Shown here piece by piece: positions 12,940 through 24,275 of a stretch of DNA of 64,000 bases. Both the position numbers and the translations under genes were made by a program. The stretch comes from Macrotrachela quadricornifera (lineage: Eukaryota > Rotifera > Eurotatoria > Philodinida > Philodinidae). The notes below the pieces were generated by a model. It saw only the letters and a program-made list of their open reading frames with translations. It had not been told where the DNA came from and did no database searches. The first letter of the stretch is position 1; each line of letters opens with the position of its first letter. Where the stretch lies: positions 2,108,382-2,172,381 of the forward strand of contig JAJEKB010021277.1 of assembly GCA_022393335.1 (NCBI GenBank). Direction: 5' to 3'.

Positions 12940-13866
12940 ATGAATTCAACAACACAAAAAATATTAAATATATTTTTTGATTCTTCAAATATAATATTAT
13001 CTTCAATAAGTATTATTATATCAATAGGAATGTTTATATTTATTATTTATCATTTAATTAAAATAAAAAATTCTCCAAATCGTGTTGCACTTCTTTTAAC
13101 AGCTAATGTATATGCAGCATTATTTTTTTCTTCAATATCAACATTTGAACAATATATTCATGTTTTACCAGGACATATTTATTCTTTATCATATTTTAAT
13201 AATGGAATAATTTGTCAAATTCGTACATATATTCAATGGGTATCAGTTAGTACAATATGTTATTCTAATACACTTCAATCAATTTATCGTTTATGTCGAA
13301 TTATTTTTTATACTAAACAATCATTACAATCTTTTAAAAATTATAAAATAATAATTCTTATTCAATGGATTATTTGTTTTTTAATTATATTACCAGCACT
13401 TTTATTTAATGATTTTAAATATTCAATTAATGATTATTCTTGTCAACATGAACCATTAAATTTTCGTAGTATATTTGTTAATGGTGCATTTACTTATTCA
13501 ATACCTATGTTTATAACAGGTGGATGTTATATTTATACATTAAAAAAAATTCGACGAGAAAATAATAATTTAACTGCAATAATGACACAAATTCAACAAA
13601 TAACAGTACGACGTGATTTAATTGTACTCTTAAGAATTTGTATTCTTTTTGGATTATTATTAATTGTTTGTATACCTGGAGGAATAATAATAATTATTTA
13701 TTTATTAACTGGAATTGAACCATGGTGGTCAACACAAATAGAACGAACAATTCTTATTTTATCAACAACTATTTTTACGATTATTTTAACATTTACATCT
13801 CCTCATGTTTCAAATTTATGGAAAAGAAATTCTCATCAATTTGCAATTATTCCTGTTATTATTTAA
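12940..13866 (+). CDS. Rhodopsin-like seven-transmembrane receptor
   Basis: An intronless 308-aa protein. The ATG at 12940 is chosen over an upstream TTG in the same frame. Hydrophobic helices can be placed around residues 15-45, 55-80, 95-120, 140-160, 178-205, 235-262 and 275-295, a 7-TM layout. TM3 ends in SIYRLCRIIF, where the usual DRY of class A receptors would be; this YR.CR form is common in the rapidly expanding receptor families of rotifers (family knowledge). A Cys before TM3 (GIICQIR) and one in the second outer loop (DYSCQHE) could form the conserved disulphide. A long inner loop after TM5 is basic (LKKIRRENN). The ligand is unknown; chemosensory or peptide roles are both possible. 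Confidence 0.8.
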   Translation: MNSTTQKILNIFFDSSNIILSSISIIISIGMFIFIIYHLIKIKNSPNRVALLLTANVYAALFFSSISTFEQYIHVLPGHIYSLSYFNNGIICQIRTYIQWVSVSTICYSNTLQSIYRLCRIIFYTKQSLQSFKNYKIIILIQWIICFLIILPALLFNDFKYSINDYSCQHEPLNFRSIFVNGAFTYSIPMFITGGCYIYTLKKIRRENNNLTAIMTQIQQITVRRDLIVLLRICILFGLLLIVCIPGGIIIIIYLLTGIEPWWSTQIERTILILSTTIFTIILTFTSPHVSNLWKRNSHQFAIIPVII

Positions 13867-13884
13867 ATTAATAAATATTTTAAA

Positions 13885-14474
13885 AGGAAGTACCATCTAT
13901 ACCTCACTCCCTAGATTTTATTCCTTTAATTCATTTTTTTTTTATTGAACCTGAAGTGAGAATATAAGACCATGAAATGACTTTTTTTTTTTCACCTAAT
14001 ATTGACCTTCTCCATCGTATCAACAACTTTATAAAAACCTATCAAATAAAAAAAGATATCAAACTTCTGAAGAGATAGAGTCTATGGGACAAAACATAAA
14101 AAAAAAACAGCTAATTTTTCAAGAATTGATTGTCAAAAGTTGCATTTTATGAAAAATAAATATCATATTCAGAATCAGTACGTGAAAATACATCGAAAAC
14201 TTGAGTTTTTATCGCAAAATATTTTCCATCAAAACTTGTTCCCGTAGGAGGATACATGAATAAATTATCAAGTAAAAAGCCTAAGGAGGAATAGGGCAAA
14301 CATTTTGATGAAAATACTCATTTTTAATAACTAAGATATCAAAATATTACCTATTTATGTGGTATCTAGTATGGAAAGGTACTCTTTATTAAAATATCAG
14401 TTCCAATAAAAAAATAATCAAAGGAACAAAGTCTAGGGACTGGAGTATAGCTCACGGAAAAAGCCCTATTTCCT
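13885..14474. mobile_element. Fold-back/MITE family A, copy 2
   Basis: The left end AAGGAAGTACCATC...CTCCCTAGATTTTATTCC matches the left end of copy 1 at 4531. The right end, inverted, reads AAGGAAATAGGGCTTTTTCC...CCCTAGACTTTGTTCC, so the copy has inverted termini, the left being about 10 bp shorter. The interior shares with copy 1 a block near 14225-14260 (ATCAAAACTTGTTCCCGTAGGAGG-like). No coding capacity. Confidence 0.75.
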
Positions 14475-15466
14475 TATTTGTTTATAAATATCAATTAAAT
14501 ATTTATACTTTATTTAATAAAATATACTTCCTCTTAATTTATTACTAACTATTATGAAAATGGCAAAAAATTCGATAATTAAATAGTAGAATTCATTGGA
14601 AGGAATATTAACATGAATGTTTAGATATATCATTCTTCTTCTAGTTCAAAGATTAAGTCAATAAAAATTATATACTACTCAATTGTACATTCTTGAGAAA
14701 ATAGATTTTAAAAGTAGGATAAATTAGTGTATCATCGAACCATATCAAGTTGTCATACACGACTGATTCACTTTATTCTAAAAATTTGAAGAGTTAAAGA
14801 AAAAAATTTGAGGAACTTCATCAATAAATTTTTGCATAAAAGATAGATTTTATTGATAATACTAGAATAGAAATTTTCGTTTCATTATACTATTCATTGA
14901 AGTTCATTGATTAATTTTGTCGTTTGTATAATAGATAAACTTCAAAAAACATTGTTGAAAGATTAAATCTTTAACAAAAATACAAATAGAATTTTATTGT
15001 GATATGTCTTTACAAAAACGGATTGCATGACATAATCCACGAATTTTTCGATAAATAAAAAAGCACATTACAATATAATTATTTTTTATACAGTATTTAT
15101 TGTTTCTCTTAATTTATCGAACAAAAGATATTATTTAAAAAATAAAACTTCCATTAATCATTCTATTAGCCTTTGATTCATGTTTTACTAGTTAAATTAT
15201 CATAAGATTGAATTACATCGTAATAGATGATCATGTAGTGATTTATCCTAAATGAAAAACCACATTTTCATCCTCAGTCTTTAATATTCTGCGAGATACA
15301 TTGTATTGATCATTCTCTTCTATTATCTCGTCAATGATCTTTCTAATTCAATATTTTTAGTATATACGAATATTTATTTTAAGATAATTAAATACGAACT
15401 AAGAATAAAAGTGGCTATTCCAGCAGAAAAAGAGAGAGAGAGACCATTAATTGACTGTCTTTGGAT
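14475..15466. other. Intergenic, no gene seen
   Basis: AT-rich spacer with a short GA microsatellite at about 15427-15442, just beyond the 3' end of the SET gene. Nothing else recognised. Confidence 0.4.
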
Positions 15467-16129
15467 TTAATTTTTTGCTCTTCGAATTTCGTCGACTTTA
15501 CTTTTAACATACGGAAAACAATAATCATAAAATTTCTCTTGCCATTCCGGCTGTTTATAACGTCGAAATACATCAGTACCTGCACAGGATGGTGTTCCAC
15601 AATGACACATGTCAAACGGTTTGAATTTCGTATCATCGGTAATACCGATACCATAGTCAACAGTTAAAACAGTTCCTGGTTCAATATCTTTTAAAGCCAT
15701 GACATGATCGGTATATGTTGAAGTACAATTTGCTTCACAAGAATGGTTCAGAAGTGCAGTGAGATCCATAGTATCTCGAGTTGAATAGTTTCGAGGTACG
15801 AAAATATTATTATCATTGTATTGTAATGAATATCTTAAAAGATAGTTTTTCACATCGGGATCTTTCTGTTCGTCGACTAGTCGATTGTATTCTTCGAGAG
15901 TGTAAGAACATCGTTTATCATCAAATGGATAAAACATTGAAGTTTCTGGATCATTTTGCAAAATAAATTCACCTTTTTTTATCTTTTCATCTGCAACAAT
16001 ACCACGTTGTCCAGGTCCATATGTATCGCTTAAATCAGCCACATGTACTTTCTTTAACATAATTCCTGAATATTTCTGTGAATCAATAATATTTTTTTTC
16101 ATATTTGAAGTAGAATCATTTATCGACAT
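15467..16129 (-). CDS. SET-domain protein (putative lysine methyltransferase)
   Basis: A single-exon 220-aa protein starting at the ATG 16129-16127. The SET fold is marked by GQRGIVADEKIKKGEFIL (about 40-57), the signature LLNHSCEANC (N128-H129-S130-C131, the SAM-binding/pseudoknot motif), and VDYG (157-160) with the catalytic-type Tyr. A post-SET Cys cluster follows (CHCGTPSCAG, Cys175, 177, 182), which together with Cys131 can bind zinc as in SET enzymes that need a post-SET motif. There are no DNA-binding or chromatin-reader domains, so this is a compact SET protein; the substrate (histone or other) cannot be told. The lack of introns, unlike most neighbours, fits retroposition or horizontal origin, but this is only a hint. 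Confidence 0.88.
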   Translation of the reverse strand: MSINDSTSNMKKNIIDSQKYSGIMLKKVHVADLSDTYGPGQRGIVADEKIKKGEFILQNDPETSMFYPFDDKRCSYTLEEYNRLVDEQKDPDVKNYLLRYSLQYNDNNIFVPRNYSTRDTMDLTALLNHSCEANCTSTYTDHVMALKDIEPGTVLTVDYGIGITDDTKFKPFDMCHCGTPSCAGTDVFRRYKQPEWQEKFYDYCFPYVKSKVDEIRRAKN

Positions 16130-16783
16130 TGTTTATAATAAAGTTTGCTTCTTCACAATATGTCGTCAATACGTTAGAGTCTATACTGTTAAATATGAAT
16201 ATTTTTACTAGCGCATTCGATGTTCTTATCCGTTTCTTTGCCACACTGACGCTTATCATTGTTGCTTTTCTCTTCATTACACTACATCAAAAGAAGAAAA
16301 AAAATATTAACACAATGAAATTTTTTCTGTTCTTCCCCATAGGAATACAAGTGTCCTAAGGTTACGTGTCTGTCATCATCAAAAAATAAAAAAGAACATA
16401 GCTCTTACGAGTAGACAGTTAGGATCGATAAAGATATTTTTCTTTCTGAATACATTTTTTTTTTATTATCTCTAGTGATGCTTGCAGTATTTTTTTTCTT
16501 ATTTGTCAACGATGCATAATGATCGATATGAAACAATGACAAATATTTAAGAAGGATAAAAAGAAAAAAAAAAACTAATCATAGTTTGACAATATTGATT
16601 TTTTGCACGACATTTACTCTTATGAAACTCTTTGTATTTGTAGCAAAATCTTATTCATGTAGTGGCACTCCATTAATTATCATATAGTAATATGAAATGC
16701 ATGTTTTATTTAATCTTTTTTTTTTTATTGCAATTACAAATAAAATCTCTAAAGAAAAATCAATCTATGATTAAAGACAAAAT
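16130..16783. other. Intergenic, no gene seen
   Basis: AT-rich spacer between two minus-strand genes: upstream flank of the SET gene and 3' flank of the acyl-CoA oxidase gene. The frame at 16129-16359 has no recognisable domain. Confidence 0.4.
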
Positions 16784-19413
16784 TTAGAGTTTGGATAGTG
16801 TTCCTTGCTTAATCGATAACCAAACTGGATGAACCTTAAAAAATAAAAACAAGAAAACTTTTTATTTTATTTTGAAAATTTTCATTCTTTACTTTATGTC
16901 GATTAGCTGGATTAAGTCGAGCTCGTTCCATTAATGCTTCATAAACTTGTCCATCATATCGACCAAGACAAGAATCTATTCAATAGAAATTATTTATTTA
17001 AAAAACCAAAAATTATCATTCTCACCAATTTCACTATCATGAAAATCAAAAGCATCGACTAGAGTAACAAGATTTGGACGAAGTCGAGAATACATATCAG
17101 GCAAAACATGATTTTCAAGTTCATATATTTGATCAACTGATAACAATTTCAACTATTATACAAAGCAAAGCTTCAAAGATATAATTATATTGATATACTA
17201 ACTCGAATATAATCTGCTGATTCATTTCGTAATGTATGAATAGCAAACACATATGCAAGTTGTTCTAGAATTAATGATATTGATGGATGGTGATTAGCTT
17301 TGCATACATATTCATAAAATGTTCGCATTAAAAATGTTTCCATATAAGCCTTTAAAAAAGTAACAAATCAAGAATTTTTAATAAATATATAAAAAACTAG
17401 TCAATCTTTTACTTTAGCCATATGAACTAATTGAATAGAATTGTTCATGAATGTATCATAAGGAGACAACGATGAGTCTAACATTCGTGAAAATATTTCT
17501 TTAACAAGTCTACAATCAATTTTGTAAAAAAAGCCTACAATTAATTCAGATTAAATACATACAATTGAGATCTACTCTCAAATACACGACAAAAATCATT
17601 AAGATCAACAATCGTTTTTGAAGACCATAATGGCAAATGTAAATAAGCAACAGATGGATCAATATTTTTACCGGTTTCATCTTCAACCTGTTGTATCGCT
17701 TTTAAAAGATATCTATTTATATAAATCATATATTAAATAAACTTTAATGAATTATTAATTCTACCTAGCAGTTTGCTGATATAACACTACATTATCACCT
17801 TCAACAGTACAAGCTGCATCAAGATAATTTCTAGCATTTACTATTCCACTAGCTACTAAAAAACCATGACCACCACAAGCAACACGACATATTTGAGCAA
17901 ATCTTTCACTTATAGATGCTGTATATGCTTTTAAACCAGATGCAAGAGCATGAAGCTATTTCAATAAAATATTTAATAAGATTTAAAATATAACATCATT
18001 TACCTCGGATAATTTTTCAAGAAAAATATTTTCATTCGTTTTTAATTGATTGAAATAAGCATCAAGTTTCATAAAAGCAAAAAAAAATACATAAGTAGTA
18101 GATAAACATGGTACCAATTTTTCTTGTTGTAATGGATAATCAAGAATTCGTGTTTCATTTCTATATAGATAATATAATATAATTAAATAATATTATATAA
18201 AATAAAATATACCCGCTTGGATTTTGTCCTTGAAATCGAACGGCTGAATATCGCATAGCAATAGTAATAGCATGAGCAAGAGAAGTTGTGAAAGTATTGC
18301 ATAAATGGATACGCATATGTACCATTGAACCATATAAAAGACGACTATCACCTTGACGATAAAAATTACCTTGTTCATCAACCTATTCAAATAAGAAATA
18401 GATTATTTTATGTAGAATAAAATTTTATTTCGAAAATTAATTTATATACTTGAGCTAATTTCATGAGCATTTGTGTGCGTGGAATACGCACATTAGTTAA
18501 TCGTAGATAACCATTATCACCACCAATATGATCAAATCGAGTACTTATTTCACCTAATTCCACACCTAAATATATATTGCTATATATATATATATATATT
18601 CTATTCATTTATAATAAAAATTTAAACCTGGAAATGGTTCATGTGTTTTCAAATCTCGAATTTGTACTAAAAACATTTGCAAACCACATGGATGTTCACG
18701 ATCGGGTGTATATAATTGAGCCATAAGAAGAATATAATTCGCTGTTTTACCCATTGAACCTGGCCAAAATTTAGTCGATGTTAATGTAGGTGTATTCAAT
18801 ACAAATGAATCTGTTGTACGATCAAATACAGCTTCTGTTTCTAATCGTCTTATATCTGTTCCATGACCTAATTCTGTTTGAGCATAAGTAGTTAGAAAAT
18901 GAAAAGATCGAACAAGTGGGAGAAATTGTCGTTTTTGCTCTTCAGTTGTCATTGTTTCAATTGCATGCATACACATTGATGTATGAATATAGAATAAGAA
19001 ATGACCTTCAATAAATGCAGAGAAAAACCATAGACGATGTTTATCATTAGTAATATTCAAACGATCTGCTTCTTGAATAGCTGCAAGACTTTTACGAACT
19101 GTAACTGAATAATGTTCGTCATCATTGAGATATTCAATTGGTAAATGTGTACGATGTATAGGATGAGCAAGAGCAAGACGAACTAAATAGATTAAGAAAA
19201 TTGTTTAATAAAAAAAAAAAAATTCAATTGATTTTATATTCAACCAAGTTGACGACGTATGTTGAGTTCATAAAAATTATCAGCTCCACCGAACAAAAAT
19301 TGTGTTAATTCTTCAACATTAAATGTAGCTAATTCACGTTCACTTAATAAATTAACATTTTTTGTATCACTTATTTGATAATGTGGTTTTGTTTGTTGGT
19401 CTTGGACCATCAT
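16784..19413 (-). CDS. Peroxisomal acyl-CoA oxidase (ACOX1-like)
   Basis: Twelve exons: 19413-19245, 19182-18628, 18565-18450, 18382-18213, 18160-18004, 17955-17765, 17712-17563, 17509-17413, 17349-17203, 17152-17026, 16975-16893, 16834-16784. All phases agree and give 670 aa, a normal length. The enzyme oxidises fatty acyl-CoA to trans-2-enoyl-CoA with FAD, making H2O2, the first step of peroxisomal beta-oxidation. Seen: the FAD-binding block TYAQTELGHGT, TKFWPGSMGKT, IPRTQMLMKLAQV (closest to ACOX1), RVACGGHGF, and TVEGDNVVLYQQTAR with the catalytic-type Glu. The protein ends in Ser-Lys-Leu, the PTS1 peroxisome import signal. The start may lie further upstream, because the frame stays open 5' of the two tandem ATGs at 19413. 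Confidence 0.96.
18576..18602. repeat. AT dinucleotide microsatellite in an acyl-CoA oxidase intron
   Basis: A run of TA repeats interrupted once, between exons 2 and 3 of the oxidase gene. Low-complexity sequence only. Confidence 0.8.
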
Positions 19414-20266
19414 TTTGCTATTTAAATCTAGATTAATAGAAATATTTAAAATTTCTGAAAATATTAATAAGTATATCGAGCAAAACGATAAAAATAAAAA
19501 AATTTAATATTATCTTTCAAACGACGCCCATTCTTACCTGAAAAGTTCGAGAGAGAAAAATGAAAGTCATGTGAAAAAAAACCAAGGCGTCGATAAAGCA
19601 AAGCAGTAATAATAGTAAATAAAACGAAAGAATCGAAAAGAAAAAAATAATATACTAAAGAACCATGTGCATATAACAAGTAAAGAACAGCATTATATTT
19701 GCTTGCACATGAAGAATAAATAAACGATGGATGATATGACTGATAGAAATAGTTACTTTTCTTTGTAATACGATCCAGAAAAATATTTCAATATTTAAAA
19801 TATCAATTATGTCATTTTCATATTCAAAATAAACGATAAACTGTCGTATGAAGTTGAAAATAAATTTACATAACTCGAACTGACTTATCTCGACAATTCT
19901 TATCTTATTTTTTTTTTTTTGTATTATGTAAAAGTAGGTGAAATAAAGAACTTAATGGTCAAAATTGATACTGATTATAACTATGTCTCTTTTACAAAAA
20001 TGATTGCTACTCAACGAAACCCAAATATCACGTTGACAATTTATCATCACATGTTTAATAAGATTAGCAGTTATAATACGACAATAAATATCCTTTAGAC
20101 AACTGTAAAATGAATAAATAGCATCCACAATTGCACCATCACCACGAAAGTATTCTGAAAAATGATCTCATCATTATTATTCTAAATAATAAAATGAACG
20201 TATTGTAACTCATGTATATAAAGTATAATACAAATGATGACAAATAGTTATTTTTCTTTGGTAAAA

Positions 20267-20615
20267 TCAGAGATGTCTATTGCGGCGCTGCCGTTGCCGC
20301 GATGGCGGTAGTGGCAGATCTTTTCAAAAATCATCGCGGCGCGGCGGTGGTAGTTTTTCTATGAAAGAAATCTAAAAAAATTCAAGAATTTCCACATAAT
20401 CTTGGCGTTGATGTATACTGTATGGTAAGGCTCAACGAATCTAATCGATTTGCAGGAGCAACTCTAGTATAAACCGGTCACAGCCTTGAAAATCCAAAGA
20501 TTTTTAAAAATACCATTGCGGCAGCGGTGCGTCGTGTTAGCAGCGCGGGTGGCTTTCTTTGATTCTCGTCGTGGCGCGGCAGTAGTAGATTCTCAGCCGC
20601 GATGGACGTCTCTGA
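20267..20615 (+). mobile_element. GC-rich MITE family B, copy 2
   Basis: A 349-bp element with inverted ends TCAGAGATGTC... and ...GACGTCTCTGA, flanked on both sides by GTAAAA (20261-20266 and 20616-20621), a likely 6-bp target duplication. GCGGCG-rich subterminal sequence stands out from the AT-rich flank. Its middle matches the reverse complement of 5138-5420. No coding capacity. Confidence 0.85.
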
Positions 20616-20621
20616 GTAAAA

Positions 20622-23600
20622 CCATATACATTACATGATAATCTATCATTAAAAAGTAAAAAAATATCGACTTTTTATCGGCATCAGAATTGAAAAGGAA
20701 TGAGTGTACAGCGAATATCTCGAAAATGACAATAGTTAACGAATTGTGATTTTCACTGTTTGAAAAAGGAGAAGTCAGAATGTCTTTTTCTTCAATCATG
20801 TATAAGATAAAATCTTTTTTAAACAAATCACCTTCAAAATGATGTGCTATCTAGATGAATTTCACTGTTTCTTTTTGATTTATAGTAAACAAAATTTTTA
20901 GTAAAAAACAAAAAAATGATTTAAATTTTTTCTTTTATGTATTAAATATTATTAGAAAATATACTAGTTTTGTTTTTCGTTTATCCATTTTTTTTTCATT
21001 TTTATTTTTTATCTGTATTAAAAGAATATTGCTTGAATCAATTTAATTCTTACATTTTTAAAAATATTTTCTCATTTAATTGTAAAAATATTGTTTTTGT
21101 GGAATGAATATTTGATTTGATTGTTGATAAAAATAAATAATAAGAAAAAGATTTTCTTTTTGTAACAACTTATATATATATATCCTGTCAAAAAAATACA
21201 GATTTAACGTAATATAATTAATAAAGTAGATGAATGCATTGATGAAATGTAAATTAAAAATACCTGTGAAGAGTCTTTTCTTTGTTCAGTTATTTTTATA
21301 TTAATTAATTATCAAAAGTTTGATAAAATATTTTAATTAATGTGTGCAGTTGAAGTGAAGAAAATAGAAATTTACATTTTTATCATTATCTTCTATCAAT
21401 TTTTGTCATATTTATATAATTTCGAATGCGTTTTAGTAGAATCAAATTGTAAATTTCTTCAATGTCAGTTTGATATTATCTTCAATCGTGGCATATTCAT
21501 ATATTTTATTAACCTGAATGTAAATATTTCTTTAATCTATTCTAATGATTTTCACATATCATAACTGTAGATACAGACTAGTTCACGAGAGAATCAATCA
21601 TTGGTATACACAATGGGAAGTAAAGACAGAACTGACCATGATCAACAAGAATGTTGGCCGAAGCATAATTCTTCTGACTTGTTTTAGTCTATAATGTACA
21701 ACGCTAAAAAATATCCTGAAACAATAATAACAGATGTTCTTCGTGCTATACATAAGTAAATGTATAATTCTTTTATCAAAATATAAAATAAGCAATTTAT
21801 AATACTTATCAATATAGAATAATCTGAATATGTTATTAGAATGGTGAACTATTTTAGAAAAATTAAAGTCAATTTCAAAACTAGTACTACATATATTCAA
21901 TTACTTTTTTAAATCCTTATAATAATAATTTCACAATTTGTTTCATCTGATTTTCTTATAGATAAAAGATTGTTTTAAGTCTTTAGCGGTTTATTTGTGT
22001 GATGCTAAATCTTATTTTCATGGATAAAATGCATAAAACTATCGTTCTCATAAGTTTCTTTATTCGATTAAAGATGAATATTTTCTATAAATTTGATAAT
22101 TCAACTAACTTTTCATTGTACTTATAAATTAATATCAATTTAGGTCATATTTTGCTTGTGTATTCTTTTTAAGTTATATCATAGATTAATGATTTTTTAA
22201 AAGAATAGTTTTGACTTGCGAAAAGGCAATATGAAATAATTAATAAACAAACTATATAAGAAAAATTGAATAAAATTATAAACATTTACAAACATAGTAT
22301 TAGTTGTAAATGCTTTAAAAGCAAGATAATAACTTCATTTTCTTAATCTCGTTTTTTCAATTTAGAATATAAGCGACTCATTCTTTTATCTCGAAGCATA
22401 AAATAATTTATAAAATGCTTTAAGATACAAAATTCTATTGAATTTAATAATTTATCATCTTCTGTTTATAGTTAAATTGAAATTATTAATAAAGCTTAAT
22501 GCATAAAATAACGGTTATCAATATAAATTATTTAAAAAATTCTCTTCAAAAAAATTGAAATATTCTATTTTCGTTACTTTTTTTCTCGACTCATTTTTCG
22601 AGAATATATAATTACTTGAGAAAAAGATTGTTAATCCTGAATATTAATGTTTAAAAAGAAAAGAAATTGACTCATATTTCATCAAAGAAAGTTAAAGCAC
22701 ACTGATTATTAGGTGAAAGAGTATTTTTTACATAGTTTATCATATTTCTATCAATTCTATGATTATACTGCATATCTCTTGTAAGAAGAACATGTTTTAA
22801 TAAAGACATATATGTTGTCATGGTTATTATTTAAAAAACGTGCTCTTTTATTATCTTTTCCGGATGAAATCTATTATTTTTTTTTATCGTATGAATATTA
22901 ATATTGAATATATGATTATATCTTTGAGGATATTAATTTTGTTTCAAATCTCAAAAATAGTTGGATATAAAGAAACAAATACAACACAATATATTTTTTA
23001 ATAAGATGATTTATATTCACTTTTATGAGAGTAGAGAAAAATGATGTTCACTAAAAAAAAATATTTTCTTTTTTATAGTGCTTTTCTTTAGCATCAATTT
23101 TGACTATGTATGATAAAGTATTAAATATTGTCATGATTAGTCAAATATATGAATACATAAAATTAATTAGTTTAATTTCTATTTGGAAAGATCGATATTT
23201 TTCTATTGAAATTATCTAATTATGATTTACAACTTTTTTAACAACAGTAAATTTATTTTGTACATTAATATTAGCATTATTTATTTATATTTCACACATA
23301 AAACTCATTATTCAGAAGCGAATTCAACTATAAAAAAAAACTCCTATTAGTTATTAAATTATTGAACTGTTTGAACTAGTGGTATAAGGTTCGAGCATGT
23401 CAAGAATAAATTATGTTTGTAACTATTGATGAATATTTTTCTATATGTCATATAATATTATTCCAGGGATGCAAAACGATAATTAATTTTAAGATACTAT
23501 TTTATATGCTTCATTTGTTTAAAGATCAAATTCTATTCGTTGACATAAATGAGTATGCTCTTATATTCGAATTTTTTGCCATAAGGATAGATTATTTTGA

Positions 23601-24275
23601 GTATTGTTAATCATGCAAATAATTAACAATGAATATAGGATGTTATTTCCTCTTCTATAAAAATCTTTTTTGCTAAACTATAAAGTACAAATGTCACGGG
23701 TACACAATATTGTAGAAAGAAAAAACTAAAAGCAATTTGTTTTTCTTTCGCTTCTTTTATAAGATATTGTAATTAACTTGTAGCGTTCACAGGTTCATAT
23801 GAAGAATCTTATAATATTATTTATAGTGCGACACAAAAGGCTGTCAGAGAACGGTAAATATAACTGCGTCTTAAGCAAGCGAAGTGTTTTAAATGATTTT
23901 TTTAATAGTACAATAGTTTGTTTTCTTTAAATTTTTATTTATTGTAAATTGATTTATAATAAGTATTTCAAGTTTTTACTATTGACTAAAACACAAAAAT
24001 TTTTCGTTTTAGGAATAGTAGAAAAATGATAAAATATTTATTTGTACATATTTTTGAATAAAAAACTAGTCATTATTCTGTGCACAATTATATATAAAAA
24101 TCAACAAGATATATTAACATGATGAATGCTTATTACACATAAGATTTTTTTTGTTAATAAAAATTATTTTAATTCTACATAAGTTTACTTTTCTAAGAAT
24201 CTGTTTGAATATTTTATAGATCAAATCTAAAATAGAATAAAACAAATAACAGCAAAAATACTTATTATTTTAATA
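20622..24275. other. Large AT-rich intergenic region, no gene established
   Basis: About 3.6 kb of very AT-rich DNA upstream of the nuclear receptor. Frames at 21340-21564, 21598-21900 (minus) and 23413-23610 are short and show no known domain. Promoter elements cannot be identified by eye. Confidence 0.4.

Noticed and set aside
21340..21900. Two 75-100 codon frames
   Set aside because: Composition dominated by AT-rich codons (Ile, Tyr, Phe, Lys), typical of random frames here.
22690..22830. Short minus-strand frame (MTTYMSLLKHVLL...)
   Set aside because: Under 60 codons, AT-rich, with no convincing partner exons.
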